DNA of 64,000 nt from Corynebacterium halotolerans (GTDB taxonomy: Bacteria > Actinomycetota > Actinomycetes > Mycobacteriales > Mycobacteriaceae): the NCBI RefSeq assembly GCF_001056295.1, contig NZ_JVMD01000018.1, positions 52,055 through 116,054 of the forward strand. Reading direction: 5' to 3'. The position numbers and the translations under genes were made by a program. Of the stretch, positions 34,077 through 43,885 are shown in pieces. The notes below the pieces were generated by a model. It was not told the DNA's origin, made no database searches, and saw nothing but the letters and a program-made list of their open reading frames with translations. Numbering within the stretch: the stretch's first letter is position 1; every line of letters starts with the position of its first letter.

Positions 34077-35213
34077 ATGACTTCGCCCGCACAGCGCACC
34101 GCCGGCCCCGAAGGCCGCACCGATGACCGCATTTCCGTCGCCGTCCTCTACGGCGGCGCGAGCCCCGAGCACAACGTGTCCTGCGTGTCCGCCGGCGCGA
34201 TCATGGCGCACCTGGACGCCGCGACGTACCGCGTCGTGCCCGTCGGCATCACCCGCGACGGCACGTGGACCCCGGGCACCTCGGATCCGGAGGCGCTGAG
34301 CAAGCACGGCCGCGAGCTGCCGCACGTGCCGGACGTCGCCGAGGGCGGCGCTGAACTGCAGCTGTCGGCGGATCCGCGGCGCAAGGGAGAGCTCCGCTTC
34401 GTCGCGGGGCCGGATTCGGGCGAGCTTTTCGACATCGTGGACGTCGTCTTCCCGGTGCTCCACGGCCCCAACGGCGAGGACGGCACGATCCAGGGACTGC
34501 TCGAGCTGTCGCGCATCCCGTTCGTCGGGCCGGGCGTGCTCGCGTCGGCTGCGGGCATGGACAAGGAGCGCACCAAGAACCTGGCCGTCGCCGGCGGCAT
34601 CCCCGTGGGGGAGCAGGCGGTGCTGCTGGAGGGCGAGGAGCTGTCGGAGGCCGACCGGGAGCGGCTGGGCCTGCCGGTGTTCGTCAAGCCCGCCCGGGGC
34701 GGCTCGTCGATCGGCATCTCCAAGGTCGATTCCTGGGACGAGTTCGACGCCGCCCTGGAGCTGGCGCGCTCGCACGACGCGAAGGTGATCGTGGAGAAGG
34801 GCATCGTCGGAGCGGAGGTCGAGTGCGGCGTGCTGCAGCGCCCCGACGGCGAGCTCATCGCGTCGGCGCCCGCGCAGCTGGCGGGCACCGAGGATTCCGA
34901 CGAGGGGTTCTACGGCTTCGACACCAAGTACCTCGACGACGTGGTCACCGCCCAGATCCCCGCCCCGCTGCCGGCCGAGACCATCGCCGAGGTGCAGGAG
35001 CTGTCCAAGCTGGCGTTCCGCTCGCTGGGCTGCGACGGCCTGACCCGCGTCGACTTCTTCGTCACCGACCGGGGGCCGGTGCTCAACGAGGTCAACACGA
35101 TGCCCGGCTTCACCCCGATCTCCATGTACCCGCAGATGTTCGCGGCCTCCGGCGTGCCCTACCCGGAGCTGCTGGGCACGCTGGTGCAGCGCGCCCTGGT
35201 CGCGCGGAGGTAG
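34077..35213 (+). CDS. ddl: D-alanine--D-alanine ligase
   Basis: A 378-residue ATP-grasp ligase making D-Ala-D-Ala for peptidoglycan. Landmarks are YGGASPEHNVS, HGPNGEDG, the P-loop-like GGSSIGIS and the metal/substrate block EVNTMPGFT. TAGGAT lies 8 bp before the ATG, so it is probably leaderless with its own promoter at the end of gpsA. It converges on the DUF3515 gene. Confidence 0.97.
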   Translation: MTSPAQRTAGPEGRTDDRISVAVLYGGASPEHNVSCVSAGAIMAHLDAATYRVVPVGITRDGTWTPGTSDPEALSKHGRELPHVPDVAEGGAELQLSADPRRKGELRFVAGPDSGELFDIVDVVFPVLHGPNGEDGTIQGLLELSRIPFVGPGVLASAAGMDKERTKNLAVAGGIPVGEQAVLLEGEELSEADRERLGLPVFVKPARGGSSIGISKVDSWDEFDAALELARSHDAKVIVEKGIVGAEVECGVLQRPDGELIASAPAQLAGTEDSDEGFYGFDTKYLDDVVTAQIPAPLPAETIAEVQELSKLAFRSLGCDGLTRVDFFVTDRGPVLNEVNTMPGFTPISMYPQMFAASGVPYPELLGTLVQRALVARR

Positions 35214-35228
35214 CGCGGGGCGCCGCCG

Positions 35229-36173
35229 CTACTTCTCGCTCGGCGAGATGTTCTTCAGGTTCGCCGAGATGATGTTGGACAGGCTCGGCAGGATCCCGGA
35301 GGCCTCGCCGACGGGCAGGTGGACGGCGACGAACCGCTCGCGGCCCATCGCGTACCACGTGCCCACCTCGCCGGAGGTCAGGGAGGGCTCCATGAACCAC
35401 ACGATGTCGTTGATCTGCGTCAGCTGCTCCGTCGTGTCCTCGTAACCCGCCGGCTCGGCGACGCCGCAGCGCAGGGAAATCAGGCTGCCCCGGTCATCGG
35501 CCCACACCATCGACCCGGCGGGCAGCTTCTTGCCCTCGATGCGCTTGCGCTCGCCGATTTCCGAGGGCAGCGCGGCCATCAGGGCGGAGCAGCGGTCATC
35601 GGCCTCGTCGGCCGGGAGATCGGTCAGCGGGATCGGGTTGGCCGCGGGGGCGCCGCCGACCTCCGAATCGGGGCCCATCACCTTCGACAGTTCCTTCACG
35701 GCGCCCGGGCGCGAGAAGTCGGCCGTCACCGCGACGACGGGGGAGCGGCCCACGGAGAACCACGTGGACAGGTTGACCCCGTCGGTGGGGTCGTCGATGC
35801 GGATCCACTTGACGCCGTCGTGTTCCTCGGTGGCGGACTGCTCCGTGTACTGCATCGGCACCGGGGCGCCGCACCGCAGCGTCACGCGGTCGTCGGAGGT
35901 GTTGCGCCACACGGCCGCGCCCTTCGGCGCCGGGTCGGCGAGTTCGGCGCGGACCAGGCCGTCCAGGCGGTCGGGGAGGCGTTCGACGAGCTCGGCGCAC
36001 TTGAGGGAATCGTCTTCCGGCATCTCCAGCGTCGACAGCAGCACCGGCTGGCGGGCCTGTTTGTCCTGGAAAAACTTCGCCCCGACGATGACGCCGAAAG
36101 CGAGCAGTACCGCGAGGGCCAGTGCGATGCCCGCACGGCGACGGCTACCCTGTGCCTGAACGTTTTCTCCCAT
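35229..36173 (-). CDS. Membrane-anchored protein with two DUF3515-like domains
   Basis: A 314-residue protein with one N-terminal membrane helix (about residues 14-32) and an outside part made of two similar halves. Each half has CAELVERLP / CSALMAALP, then a VW segment, LRCG and a late W/Y-containing strand (LSTWFSVGRSPVVAV / VGTWYAMGRERFVAV). Both halves fit the DUF3515 domain, found singly at this locus (between ddl and thiL) in mycobacteria. Two cysteines per half could form disulfides. Function is unknown, probably envelope-related. TAGACT lies 8 bp before the start. Confidence 0.78.
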   Translation of the reverse strand: MGENVQAQGSRRRAGIALALAVLLAFGVIVGAKFFQDKQARQPVLLSTLEMPEDDSLKCAELVERLPDRLDGLVRAELADPAPKGAAVWRNTSDDRVTLRCGAPVPMQYTEQSATEEHDGVKWIRIDDPTDGVNLSTWFSVGRSPVVAVTADFSRPGAVKELSKVMGPDSEVGGAPAANPIPLTDLPADEADDRCSALMAALPSEIGERKRIEGKKLPAGSMVWADDRGSLISLRCGVAEPAGYEDTTEQLTQINDIVWFMEPSLTSGEVGTWYAMGRERFVAVHLPVGEASGILPSLSNIISANLKNISPSEK

Positions 36174-36272
36174 GTGGGAAAAGTCTACTTCGCCACCGCC
36201 CCGGGCGACGCGCCACCCCGCGGCGTCCCGGGCGGGCCACGGCGCCGCGGAAGGAACGGTGACCCCAAAACC

Positions 36273-37223
36273 ATGACGACAGTCGGAGAAGTCGGCGAGC
36301 ACGCGGTGATCGCGGCCATCCGGGAGGCCGCCCCCTCGGCCCGAAACGGCGACGACGCAGCCGTTTTGTCGATGACGACCCCCAACGCGCGCTACATCGC
36401 CTCCACCGACATGCTCGTCGAGGGCCGCCACTTCTCCCTCGAGTGGTCCACCCCCGAGCAGGTGGGGGCGAAGGCCGCCGTGCAGAATTTCGCCGATGTC
36501 GAGGCGATGGGCGCCCGCCCCACGGCGATCCTCATGAGCCTGTCCGTCCCCGAGCACACGAAGCTCGACGTGGTGCGGGGCATCGCCAGGGGGCTGCGCG
36601 AGCAGGGCCGCAAGTGCGCCGCCGAACTGGTCGGCGGCGACGTCGTCGGAGGCGATTCGCTGGTCATCTCCATCACCGCGATGGGCGAGCTCGGCGGTCC
36701 CGGCCGCCCGCTGGTCCGCTCCGCCGCCCGGCCGGGCGACGCGGTCATCGCCGCCGGCCGCATCGGCCACTCCGGCGCCGGCCTGGACCTGCTCCGCCGG
36801 TACGGTTCTCCCTCCGCGGTCCCCGACAAGTTCCGGGAGCTCGTCGAAGCCCACCTCGTCCCCGATTTCGCCTACGGCCGCGGCCCCGTCGCCCGTGCGG
36901 CCGGCGTCAACGCGCTGACCGACAATTCCGACGGTCTCGTGGTCGACCTCTCCGAGATCGCGCGGGCCTCCAACGTCACCATCGACGTCGACGAGGACAC
37001 GATCGCCCCGCCGGAGCTGCTCATGGCCGCCGCCGACGCGCTGGACACCGACCCGTGGCGGTGGGTGCTCGCCGGCGGGGAGGACCACACCCTCCTGGGC
37101 ACGACGTCGGGCGAGCCGCCCACGGGCTTCCGGCGCATCGGCACCGTCCACAGGGACCGCGGCCTGCCCGTGTCCGTCGCCGGGCGCCAGCCGTGGCTGC
37201 GCGGGGGATGGGTGAGCTTCTGA
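36273..37223 (+). CDS. thiL: Thiamine-monophosphate kinase
   Basis: A 316-residue ThiL of the AIR-synthase-like kinase family, phosphorylating thiamine monophosphate to the diphosphate cofactor. It shows the N-terminal [10 protein letters not shown] block, [11 protein letters not shown] and the [12 protein letters not shown] metal site. It has a GGAAGGAAC site upstream. The stop overlaps the ung start by 1 nt (TGATG). Confidence 0.95.
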   Translation: MTTVGEVGEHAVIAAIREAAPSARNGDDAAVLSMTTPNARYIASTDMLVEGRHFSLEWSTPEQVGAKAAVQNFADVEAMGARPTAILMSLSVPEHTKLDVVRGIARGLREQGRKCAAELVGGDVVGGDSLVISITAMGELGGPGRPLVRSAARPGDAVIAAGRIGHSGAGLDLLRRYGSPSAVPDKFRELVEAHLVPDFAYGRGPVARAAGVNALTDNSDGLVVDLSEIARASNVTIDVDEDTIAPPELLMAAADALDTDPWRWVLAGGEDHTLLGTTSGEPPTGFRRIGTVHRDRGLPVSVAGRQPWLRGGWVSF

Positions 37224-37915
37224 TGGCCGACCGGACCACCGATGGGGGCAACCGCCCGCTGCCCGTCGAGGCCGGCTGGGCCCGCGCGCTGGAGCCCGTC
37301 GCCGACCGCATCCACGCCATGGGCGATTTCCTCCGGGCCGAAAATGCCGCCGGGCGCGGGTACCTGCCCGCCGGCGACGACGTCCTGCGTGCCTTCACCA
37401 AGCCCTTCGACGACGTCCGCGTGCTCATCGTCGGCCAGGACCCGTACCCCACGCCGGGGCACCCGATGGGCCTGAGCTTCTCGGTGCACCGCGACGTCCG
37501 GCCGTTGCCGCGGTCGCTGGCCAACATCTACCGCGAGTACGAGTCCGATCTGGGCCTGACCCCGCCGGAGCACGGGGATCTGTCGCGCTGGACGGACAAC
37601 GGGGTCGCGCTGTTCAACAGGGTGCTCACCGTCCAGCCGGGCAAGCCCGCCTCGCACCGCGGCAAGGGGTGGGAGGAGGTCACCGCCGAGGCGATCCGCG
37701 CGCTCGCCGGCCGCGGCACCCCTCTGGTGGCCATCCTGTGGGGCCGCGACGCGCAGACGGCGCAGAAGCTCCTCGGCGCCGACGTGCCGTGCATCTGTTC
37801 GCCGCACCCGTCGCCGCTGAGCGCTTCCCGGGGTTTCTTCGGTTCCCGCCCGTTTTCCCGCGCCAACGAGGCGTTGCGCTCGCTCGGCGCCGAGCCCGTG
37901 GACTGGACGCTGTAA
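37223..37915 (+). CDS. ung: Uracil-DNA glycosylase
   Basis: A 230-residue family 1 UDG, removing uracil from DNA. The catalytic water-activating motif is [10 protein letters not shown] and the leucine-loop motif is HPSPLSA. The start at 37223 overlaps the thiL stop; an in-frame ATG at 37208 would add five residues. Confidence 0.97.
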   Translation: MADRTTDGGNRPLPVEAGWARALEPVADRIHAMGDFLRAENAAGRGYLPAGDDVLRAFTKPFDDVRVLIVGQDPYPTPGHPMGLSFSVHRDVRPLPRSLANIYREYESDLGLTPPEHGDLSRWTDNGVALFNRVLTVQPGKPASHRGKGWEEVTAEAIRALAGRGTPLVAILWGRDAQTAQKLLGADVPCICSPHPSPLSASRGFFGSRPFSRANEALRSLGAEPVDWTL

Positions 37916-37916
37916 T

Positions 37917-39515
37917 ATGCCCGCCATGCCGTCGCCCGCCCAGCCCACCCGCATCGATGGGCCGTCGCTGCTCAGCTGGGCCCGCCGCTGCGTGTCCGTG
38001 CTGGAGCGCCGCCGCGAGGAGATCAACGAGCTCAACGTGTTCCCGGTGCCCGACGCCGACACGGGGTCGAACATGGCGGCGACCATGGCCGCCGCCCTCG
38101 CCGCGGCCGAGCACGCCGCGGCCGGCCCGTCGCAAAGCGGCGCGGCCCCCGGGGCGCACGACATCGCCATCGCCCTCGCCGCCGGCGCGGTGCGCGGCGC
38201 CCGCGGCAACTCCGGGACGGTGCTGTCGCAGGTCCTGCGCGCGCTGGCGGAGGCCGCGGCACCCGGCGGCTTCGGCGGCGAACACGTGCAGAAGGCGCTG
38301 GACACCGCGGTGAAGCACGTCGACCGGGCAATCGCCGATCCGGTGGAGGGCACGATCCTCACCGTCCTGCGGCAAGCGGCCGTCGCCGCCGGGCGGCGGG
38401 ACCCGGCGAACCTCGTCGACGTCATCGCGGCGGCCTCCGAGGCCGCGCGGCAGGCTCTGGACCGCACCCCGTCGCAGTTGCCGGCGCTGCGCGAGGCGGG
38501 CGTCGTCGACGCCGGCGGCGCGGGGCTGGTGCTGCTTCTCGACGCGCTCCTCGACGAGGTGTCCGGCGAAGCCCCCGACGAACCCGATCTGCACGTCACG
38601 GCGTCCGCCCCGGAGGGCCCCGAGCTGGAGGTGATGTTCCTCATCGACGTCGCCGCCGACCGGATGGACGAGTACCGCGCCACCATGCACGCGCTGGGCA
38701 ACTCGCTGGTCATCGCGGGCGAGGGCGGGGAACGCCACATGACGCACATCCATTCCGCCGAGGCGGGGGCCGTCATCGAGGCGGCGCTGGACTACGGGCG
38801 GCCGGAGAACATCCGCATCGAGGTCATCGACGAGGTCCCCGCGGGCGGGCGGAAGGCGCCGGCCCGGTCGCTGCTGGCCGTCGCGCCGACGGGGCCGATC
38901 TCCGAGCTGTTCGCTTCCGCGGGCGCGACGCCGGTGGGGCCGGACGGCGACGTCGTCGGATCGATCCTCGGGGCCATCGCCGGCATCCCCGGCGACGGCG
39001 AGGTGCTGCTGCTGCCCAACGGCCTGGTGGGCAACCGCGAGCTGATCCAGGTCGAGCTGGCCGCGCAGGCCGGGGGCCATTCCATCACCATCCTGCCGAC
39101 GGCGACGCTGGCCAACGGGCTGGCCGCCGTCGCGGTGCATGATCCGACGATCCCCCTGGCCGTCGACGCCTACGCCATGAGCGAGGCGTCCGCCGGCATG
39201 CGCACCGCCACCCTGGGCGCGGCGCCGGGCGCGGGCCTCACCGCCGCCGGGCCCTGCGCCAAGGGGGACGTGCTGGCGACGGTCGGCGGGGACATCCTCG
39301 TCGTCGCCGACACCGTCGCCGAGGCGCTGACCCGGACGGTGGAGCTGATGCTGCGCTCCGGCGGAGAGCTGGTCACGGTGCTGCTGGGCACGGGCGTCGA
39401 CCCCGAGTCGACCACGGCCCTGCGCCGGCGGCTGCGGGACATCGCGCCGGGCGTCGACGTCACCGCGTACGCCGCCGACGGCATCGCCGAGCTCGCCCAG
39501 ATCGGCGTCGAGTAG
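37917..39515 (+). CDS. DAK2/DegV-associated kinase-like protein (FakA-like)
   Basis: A 532-residue protein with an N-terminal DhaL/DAK2 ATP-binding domain (NVFPVPDADTGSNM with metal-binding aspartates; GARGNSGTVLSQ), a linker and a C-terminal domain as in fatty-acid kinase FakA. The likely reaction is phosphorylation of a protein-bound fatty acid or small polyol, but no FakB/DegV gene is seen beside it. It follows ung by one base and is in one transcript with recG downstream. An ATG 9 nt further in is possible. Confidence 0.82.
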   Translation: MPAMPSPAQPTRIDGPSLLSWARRCVSVLERRREEINELNVFPVPDADTGSNMAATMAAALAAAEHAAAGPSQSGAAPGAHDIAIALAAGAVRGARGNSGTVLSQVLRALAEAAAPGGFGGEHVQKALDTAVKHVDRAIADPVEGTILTVLRQAAVAAGRRDPANLVDVIAAASEAARQALDRTPSQLPALREAGVVDAGGAGLVLLLDALLDEVSGEAPDEPDLHVTASAPEGPELEVMFLIDVAADRMDEYRATMHALGNSLVIAGEGGERHMTHIHSAEAGAVIEAALDYGRPENIRIEVIDEVPAGGRKAPARSLLAVAPTGPISELFASAGATPVGPDGDVVGSILGAIAGIPGDGEVLLLPNGLVGNRELIQVELAAQAGGHSITILPTATLANGLAAVAVHDPTIPLAVDAYAMSEASAGMRTATLGAAPGAGLTAAGPCAKGDVLATVGGDILVVADTVAEALTRTVELMLRSGGELVTVLLGTGVDPESTTALRRRLRDIAPGVDVTAYAADGIAELAQIGVE

Positions 39516-39527
39516 CGGGCGACGGCG

Positions 39528-41660
39528 ATGCTGGGCTGGTTGGCGACGGCGACGGCCATGACGCCGCTGCGCGAGGTCCTGGGGCCCAAGGCCGCGAAGA
39601 AGGTCGGGGATTCGATCGGCGCGACGTCGGTCGGCGAATTGCTCTCGCGCCTGCCCCAGCGCTACGCCGCACAGGGGCACAGCCTCAACGTCGATTACGC
39701 CCAGGTGGGGGAGTCGATCACGGCGGTCGTGGAGGTGGTGAGCGTCGTCGAATCGGCTCCTGGGGCGACCCGCCGCCCGCTCCGCGTCACGGTCACCGAT
39801 GGCCGGCGGATCATGCCGATGCCCCTGTTCGGGCAGGGGTGGCTGGTGCACGTGCTGCACCCGGGCACGCGGCTGCTGGTGCTGGGCACGCTCGACGAAT
39901 ACCGTGGGAATCCCCAGATCAAGGGCGCGGACCTGCTGGTCATCGGCGCCGACGGCCAGCCGGGCGCGGCGACGGGCAAGCTGAAGAAGCTCATCGACGG
40001 CGCCGACGGCATGGCGGAACTGCGCGGCCTGCTGGCGCGGCCGTATCTGCCCATCCACCGCGGCCGGAAGGGGCTGTCGGGGATTCTCCTGGCGCTGTAC
40101 ATCCGGCGGGTGCTGCGGTGGCTGCCGCGCCAGGACGAGCCGCTGCCCGAGTGGCCGTCGCACCTGCCGACGTTCGACGTGGCGCTGCGCGAGGCGCACT
40201 TCCCGGGCGCCGCCGGCCCGCAGGCGGCCATCGACCGCCTCAAATACGACGAAGCCCTGGAGCTGCAGCTCGCCCTTGCCCTGCGCCGCGCGGGCAACGC
40301 CGACCGGGTGGCGCCGGAGTGCCCGCCGTCCGCCGACGGCCGCGCGGCCCGGCTCGCCGGGAATCTCCCCTTCGAGCTGACCGGCGGGCAGCGGTCGGTG
40401 CTCGCCGACATCTCCGCCGACCTTTCCCGCCCGACGCCGATGAACCGCCTGCTGCAGGGCGAGGTCGGCTCCGGCAAGACCGTCGTCGCGCTGCTGGGCA
40501 TGCTGCAGGTCCTCGACCGCGGCCGCCAGAGCGTCCTGCTGGCCCCGACGGAGGTCCTGGCCGCGCAGCACGCGCGGACCATCGCGGGGCTTCTCGACGA
40601 CGCCGGCGTGGACGCGAAGGTGACCTCGCTGACCGGTTCGATGCCGGTGGGGGAGAAGCGGGCGGCGCTGCTGGACATCGTCTCGGGCGAGTCGGGGATC
40701 ATCGTGGGCACGCATGCGCTGCTGAGCGAGGGCGTGGACTTCTTCGACCTGGGCCTGGTGGTCATCGACGAGCAGCACCGCTTCGGCGTCCGCCAGCGCG
40801 ACCGGCTGCGCGAGCGCGGGCGCGACGGGATGACGCCCCACGTGCTGGTCATGACCGCCACGCCCATCCCGCGCACCCTGGCGATGACGGTGTTCGGCGA
40901 CCTCGACGTCTCGGAGCTCGCCGAACTGCCCGGGCGGCGCCGGAACGTGCGGACGATCGTCGTTCCGACCGTCGAAAAGCCGAAGTGGGAGGCACGTGCC
41001 TGGGAGGTGATCCGCGAGGAGGCCGAAGCGGGGCACCGGGCGTTCGTGGTGTCGCCGCGGATCCTGGGCGAGGGCGAATCCGTGGAGGACAACTTCGACC
41101 TGGCCCGGCGCAACCTGCCGGGCGTCGCGGTCGGGTTCCTGCACGGCCGCATGTCGGCGGAGGAGAAGTCCTCGGCGATGGCCGATTTCGCGGCGGGCCG
41201 GACGTCGGTGCTGGTGGCCACGACGGTCGTCGAGGTCGGCGTCGACGTGCCCGAGGCGACCGTGATGATGATCCGCCGCGCCGAGAGCTACGGCGTCTCG
41301 CAGCTGCACCAGCTGCGCGGGCGCATCGGCCGCGGCGAGCTGCCCGGGCGGTGCTTCCTGTGCACCGAGACGTTGCCGGACACGCCGGAGCGGGCGCGGC
41401 TCGACGCCATCGCGGCGACGAACGACGGCTTCCGGCTCGCCGAGATCGACGTGCGCACCCGCAAGCACGGCGATGTCCTGGGCGAGAGCCAGTCCGGCCT
41501 GACCGCCGGGCTCGGCCTGCTGGACCTCGGCGGCGACGCGCGGATCATCGAGCGCGCGCGGGTGGACGCCGCGAAGCTCGCCGCCGCGGACCCCGGGCGC
41601 GCGCGGACGCTGACCTACGACATCACCGACGAGGAAGCCGGGTTCCTGGACCGCAGCTGA
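39528..41660 (+). CDS. recG: ATP-dependent DNA helicase RecG
   Basis: A 710-residue superfamily 2 helicase acting on stalled forks and Holliday junctions. An N-terminal wedge (OB) domain is followed by Walker A GEVGSGKT (about 312-319), the DEQH box (about 414), TATPIPRT and the C-terminal QLRGRIGRG. A start at 39558 (MTPLREV) is an alternative. Confidence 0.95.
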   Translation: MLGWLATATAMTPLREVLGPKAAKKVGDSIGATSVGELLSRLPQRYAAQGHSLNVDYAQVGESITAVVEVVSVVESAPGATRRPLRVTVTDGRRIMPMPLFGQGWLVHVLHPGTRLLVLGTLDEYRGNPQIKGADLLVIGADGQPGAATGKLKKLIDGADGMAELRGLLARPYLPIHRGRKGLSGILLALYIRRVLRWLPRQDEPLPEWPSHLPTFDVALREAHFPGAAGPQAAIDRLKYDEALELQLALALRRAGNADRVAPECPPSADGRAARLAGNLPFELTGGQRSVLADISADLSRPTPMNRLLQGEVGSGKTVVALLGMLQVLDRGRQSVLLAPTEVLAAQHARTIAGLLDDAGVDAKVTSLTGSMPVGEKRAALLDIVSGESGIIVGTHALLSEGVDFFDLGLVVIDEQHRFGVRQRDRLRERGRDGMTPHVLVMTATPIPRTLAMTVFGDLDVSELAELPGRRRNVRTIVVPTVEKPKWEARAWEVIREEAEAGHRAFVVSPRILGEGESVEDNFDLARRNLPGVAVGFLHGRMSAEEKSSAMADFAAGRTSVLVATTVVEVGVDVPEATVMMIRRAESYGVSQLHQLRGRIGRGELPGRCFLCTETLPDTPERARLDAIAATNDGFRLAEIDVRTRKHGDVLGESQSGLTAGLGLLDLGGDARIIERARVDAAKLAAADPGRARTLTYDITDEEAGFLDRS

Positions 41661-41693
41661 GCCCCGCCGCGCCGCGCCCGTAGACTCGGTGCC

Positions 41694-41951
41694 ATGAGCG
41701 AAACGAACGGTGACGACGGTGCCGTGGTCGTGTGCGCCCCCTTCGCGGGAGTGGTGCGGCTGCAGGTCGCCGCGGGCGATGACGTGACCACCGGGCTGCC
41801 CGTCGCGGTGGTCGAGGCCGTGAAGCTGGAGGCCCCCGTGCAGGCGCCGTGCCCCGCGACGGTGGCCGAGGTGCTGGTGGAGGACTTCTCCGACGTCTCC
41901 GGCGGCGACCCGCTGCTGACCCTGGCGCCGAAGGGCGAGGGGGCCCGATGA
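41694..41951 (+). CDS. Biotin/lipoyl-attachment domain protein
   Basis: An 85-residue stand-alone carrier domain. The modified lysine should be in EAVKLEAPV; the usual AMKM/AMKL tetrad is AVKL here. It is similar to small biotin carrier proteins of actinobacterial acyl-CoA carboxylases. TAGACT lies 7 bp before the ATG (leaderless). The stop overlaps rsmD by ATGA. Whether it is biotinylated cannot be told. Confidence 0.75.
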   Translation: MSETNGDDGAVVVCAPFAGVVRLQVAAGDDVTTGLPVAVVEAVKLEAPVQAPCPATVAEVLVEDFSDVSGGDPLLTLAPKGEGAR

Positions 41952-42526
41952 GCCGCATCATCGCGGGCGTCGCCCGCGGCCGGAAGCTGGTGACCCCGAA
42001 GGGCGACGCGACCAGGCCGACGACGGATCGGGCGCGCGAGGCGATCTTCTCCTCCTGGTCCTCGCGCTTCGGCATCGAGGGCACCACGGTGCTGGACCTG
42101 TTCGCGGGGTCCGGCGCGCTGGGCCTGGAGGCGGCGTCGCGCGGTGCCGCGGAGGTCGTGCTGGTCGAGTCGAGCCCGGCGGCGTGCCGCGCGATCCGCA
42201 CGAACATCGGCACGGTGGGCCACCCCCGGGTCACCGTCGCCGAAGTGAAGGCGTCGACGTACCTGGCCGGTGCGCCGGCGGATCATTTCGACCGCGTCAT
42301 CGCCGATCCGCCCTATGAGCTGGCGGGGGAGGCGGTCACCGAGATGCTCGAGGCGCTGCGCCCGGCGCTGCGCGACGGCGCCGTGGTCACCGTCGAGCGG
42401 CATTCCGCGGACGACGAAACCGTCTGGCCCGACGGATACGGCATCCTGGAGCAGAAGCTCAAGCGCCGCATCCACGGCCTGGCCCGCTTCGACACCGCGA
42501 TCTACCGACGAGGGGAAGACCAATGA
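41948..42526 (+). CDS. rsmD: 16S rRNA (guanine966-N2)-methyltransferase
   Basis: A 192-residue RsmD: RPTTDRAREA N-terminal block, SAM motif LDLFAGSGALGLE, catalytic DPPY. It overlaps the preceding carrier gene and coaD by 4 nt each, the conserved rsmD-coaD pair. Confidence 0.95.
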   Translation: MSRIIAGVARGRKLVTPKGDATRPTTDRAREAIFSSWSSRFGIEGTTVLDLFAGSGALGLEAASRGAAEVVLVESSPAACRAIRTNIGTVGHPRVTVAEVKASTYLAGAPADHFDRVIADPPYELAGEAVTEMLEALRPALRDGAVVTVERHSADDETVWPDGYGILEQKLKRRIHGLARFDTAIYRRGEDQ

Positions 42527-42996
42527 CCCATGCCTGCTGCCCCGGTTCGTACGACCCGCTCACCAGCGGCCATCTCGACGTCATCCAGCGCGCCTCGGTG
42601 CTTTTCGACGAAGTGACCGTCCTGGTCACCCACAACCCCAACAAGACGGGGATGTTCACCCCGGATGAGCGGATGCGCCTGATCGAGGAGTGCACCGGCC
42701 ACCTGGACAACGTCCGCGTCGATTCCTGGTCCGAGCTGCTGGTGGACTACACCACCGAGCACGGCATCGCGACGCTGGTCAAGGGCCTGCGCTCGGCGCT
42801 GGACTACGAATACGAAGTTCCCATGGCCCAGATGAACCGCCGCATGTCCGGCGTGGACACCATGTTCATCGAGGCGGACCCCAAGTACGGGCACGTCTCG
42901 TCGACCCTGATGAAGGAAGTCGTGCGCTACGGCGGCTCCGTCGAGGGGCTCGTGCCGGAACCGGTGCAGGAGGCCCTGCGCGCGCGGCTGACGTAG
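42523..42996 (+). CDS. coaD: Phosphopantetheine adenylyltransferase
   Basis: A 157-residue CoaD, the penultimate CoA step. The nucleotidyl-transfer motif is GSYDPLTSGH and the ISSTxxKE-type motif is VSSTLMKEV. It is coupled to rsmD by an ATGA overlap. Confidence 0.97.
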   Translation: MTHACCPGSYDPLTSGHLDVIQRASVLFDEVTVLVTHNPNKTGMFTPDERMRLIEECTGHLDNVRVDSWSELLVDYTTEHGIATLVKGLRSALDYEYEVPMAQMNRRMSGVDTMFIEADPKYGHVSSTLMKEVVRYGGSVEGLVPEPVQEALRARLT

Positions 42997-43070
42997 CCGC
43001 ATCGCCTACCGCAAAACGCCGTGGCCTGCAATCACGGCATCCCCGCAGGTCGTCGCGTAATCTCGGGGCC

Positions 43071-43835
43071 ATGTACCGCGTCTTTGAATCCCTCGATGAA
43101 CTTGTCCAGACCGTCGAGGAAGCCTATGGCGTCCCGATGACGGCGAATTGCATGGTGCCGCGCCGCGACGTGCTGGTGCTTCTCGACGAATTGCGCAACG
43201 CGTTCCCCGCGGAGCTCGACGACGCCCAGGACGTGCTCGACCAGCGCGACGCGATCATCGGCGAGGCCGAGGCGACCGCGGCAGAGTCGATCGCGGCCGC
43301 GGAGGAGGAGGCCCGCCGCATCATGGACGAGGCCGAGGAGCGCTCCCGCCGCATGGTGGAGGACGCGGAGAACCGCGCCCACGCCACCGTCGCCGAGGCC
43401 CAGGAAGAGGCCGCCCGCCGACGCGAGGACGCCGACCGCGAGTACCGCCAGGTCACCGAGCGTGCCGCGACCGAGGCCGAGCGCCTCGTCGCGTCGGGCA
43501 ACGCCGCCTATGACCGTTCCGTCAAGGATGGCCTGGCGGAGCAGGAGCGGCTGGTCTCCGAGTCGACGGTCGTCCACGAGGCCAACGAGGAGGCGCGCCG
43601 GGTCGTCGAATCCGCCTACGCCGACTCGAAGCGGCTGCGCGGGGAGTGCGACGTGTACGTCGACGACAAGCTCGCCGAATTCGAGGCGTCCCTGTCCGAG
43701 ACGCTGCGCTCCGTCGGCCGCGACCGCGCGGCGCTGCGCAAGGGCGCCGGCGCCTCCGGGCCGGGCGCCGCGGCCGACCGCGAGGAGCTCGGGTCGGACC
43801 GCCCGTACGAGCGCGGCGGGGACTACCGCCGCTGA
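43071..43835 (+). CDS. sepIVA: DivIVA-like coiled-coil septation protein (SepIVA-like)
   Basis: A 254-residue protein with an N-terminal DivIVA-like segment (MYRVFESLDELVQTVEEAYGVPM) and a long alanine/glutamate/arginine-rich coiled coil (about residues 50-225). It holds the position of mycobacterial SepIVA (between coaD and yceD), an essential septation factor. TAATCT (43058-43063) lies 7 bp before the ATG, so it is leaderless. The symbol rests on synteny and coiled-coil build. Confidence 0.82.
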   Translation: MYRVFESLDELVQTVEEAYGVPMTANCMVPRRDVLVLLDELRNAFPAELDDAQDVLDQRDAIIGEAEATAAESIAAAEEEARRIMDEAEERSRRMVEDAENRAHATVAEAQEEAARRREDADREYRQVTERAATEAERLVASGNAAYDRSVKDGLAEQERLVSESTVVHEANEEARRVVESAYADSKRLRGECDVYVDDKLAEFEASLSETLRSVGRDRAALRKGAGASGPGAAADREELGSDRPYERGGDYRR

Positions 43836-43885
43836 GGCCCCGCGCCGGAGAGGGAATCCGGCGGGGGAGGTAGGATGGCGGCATT

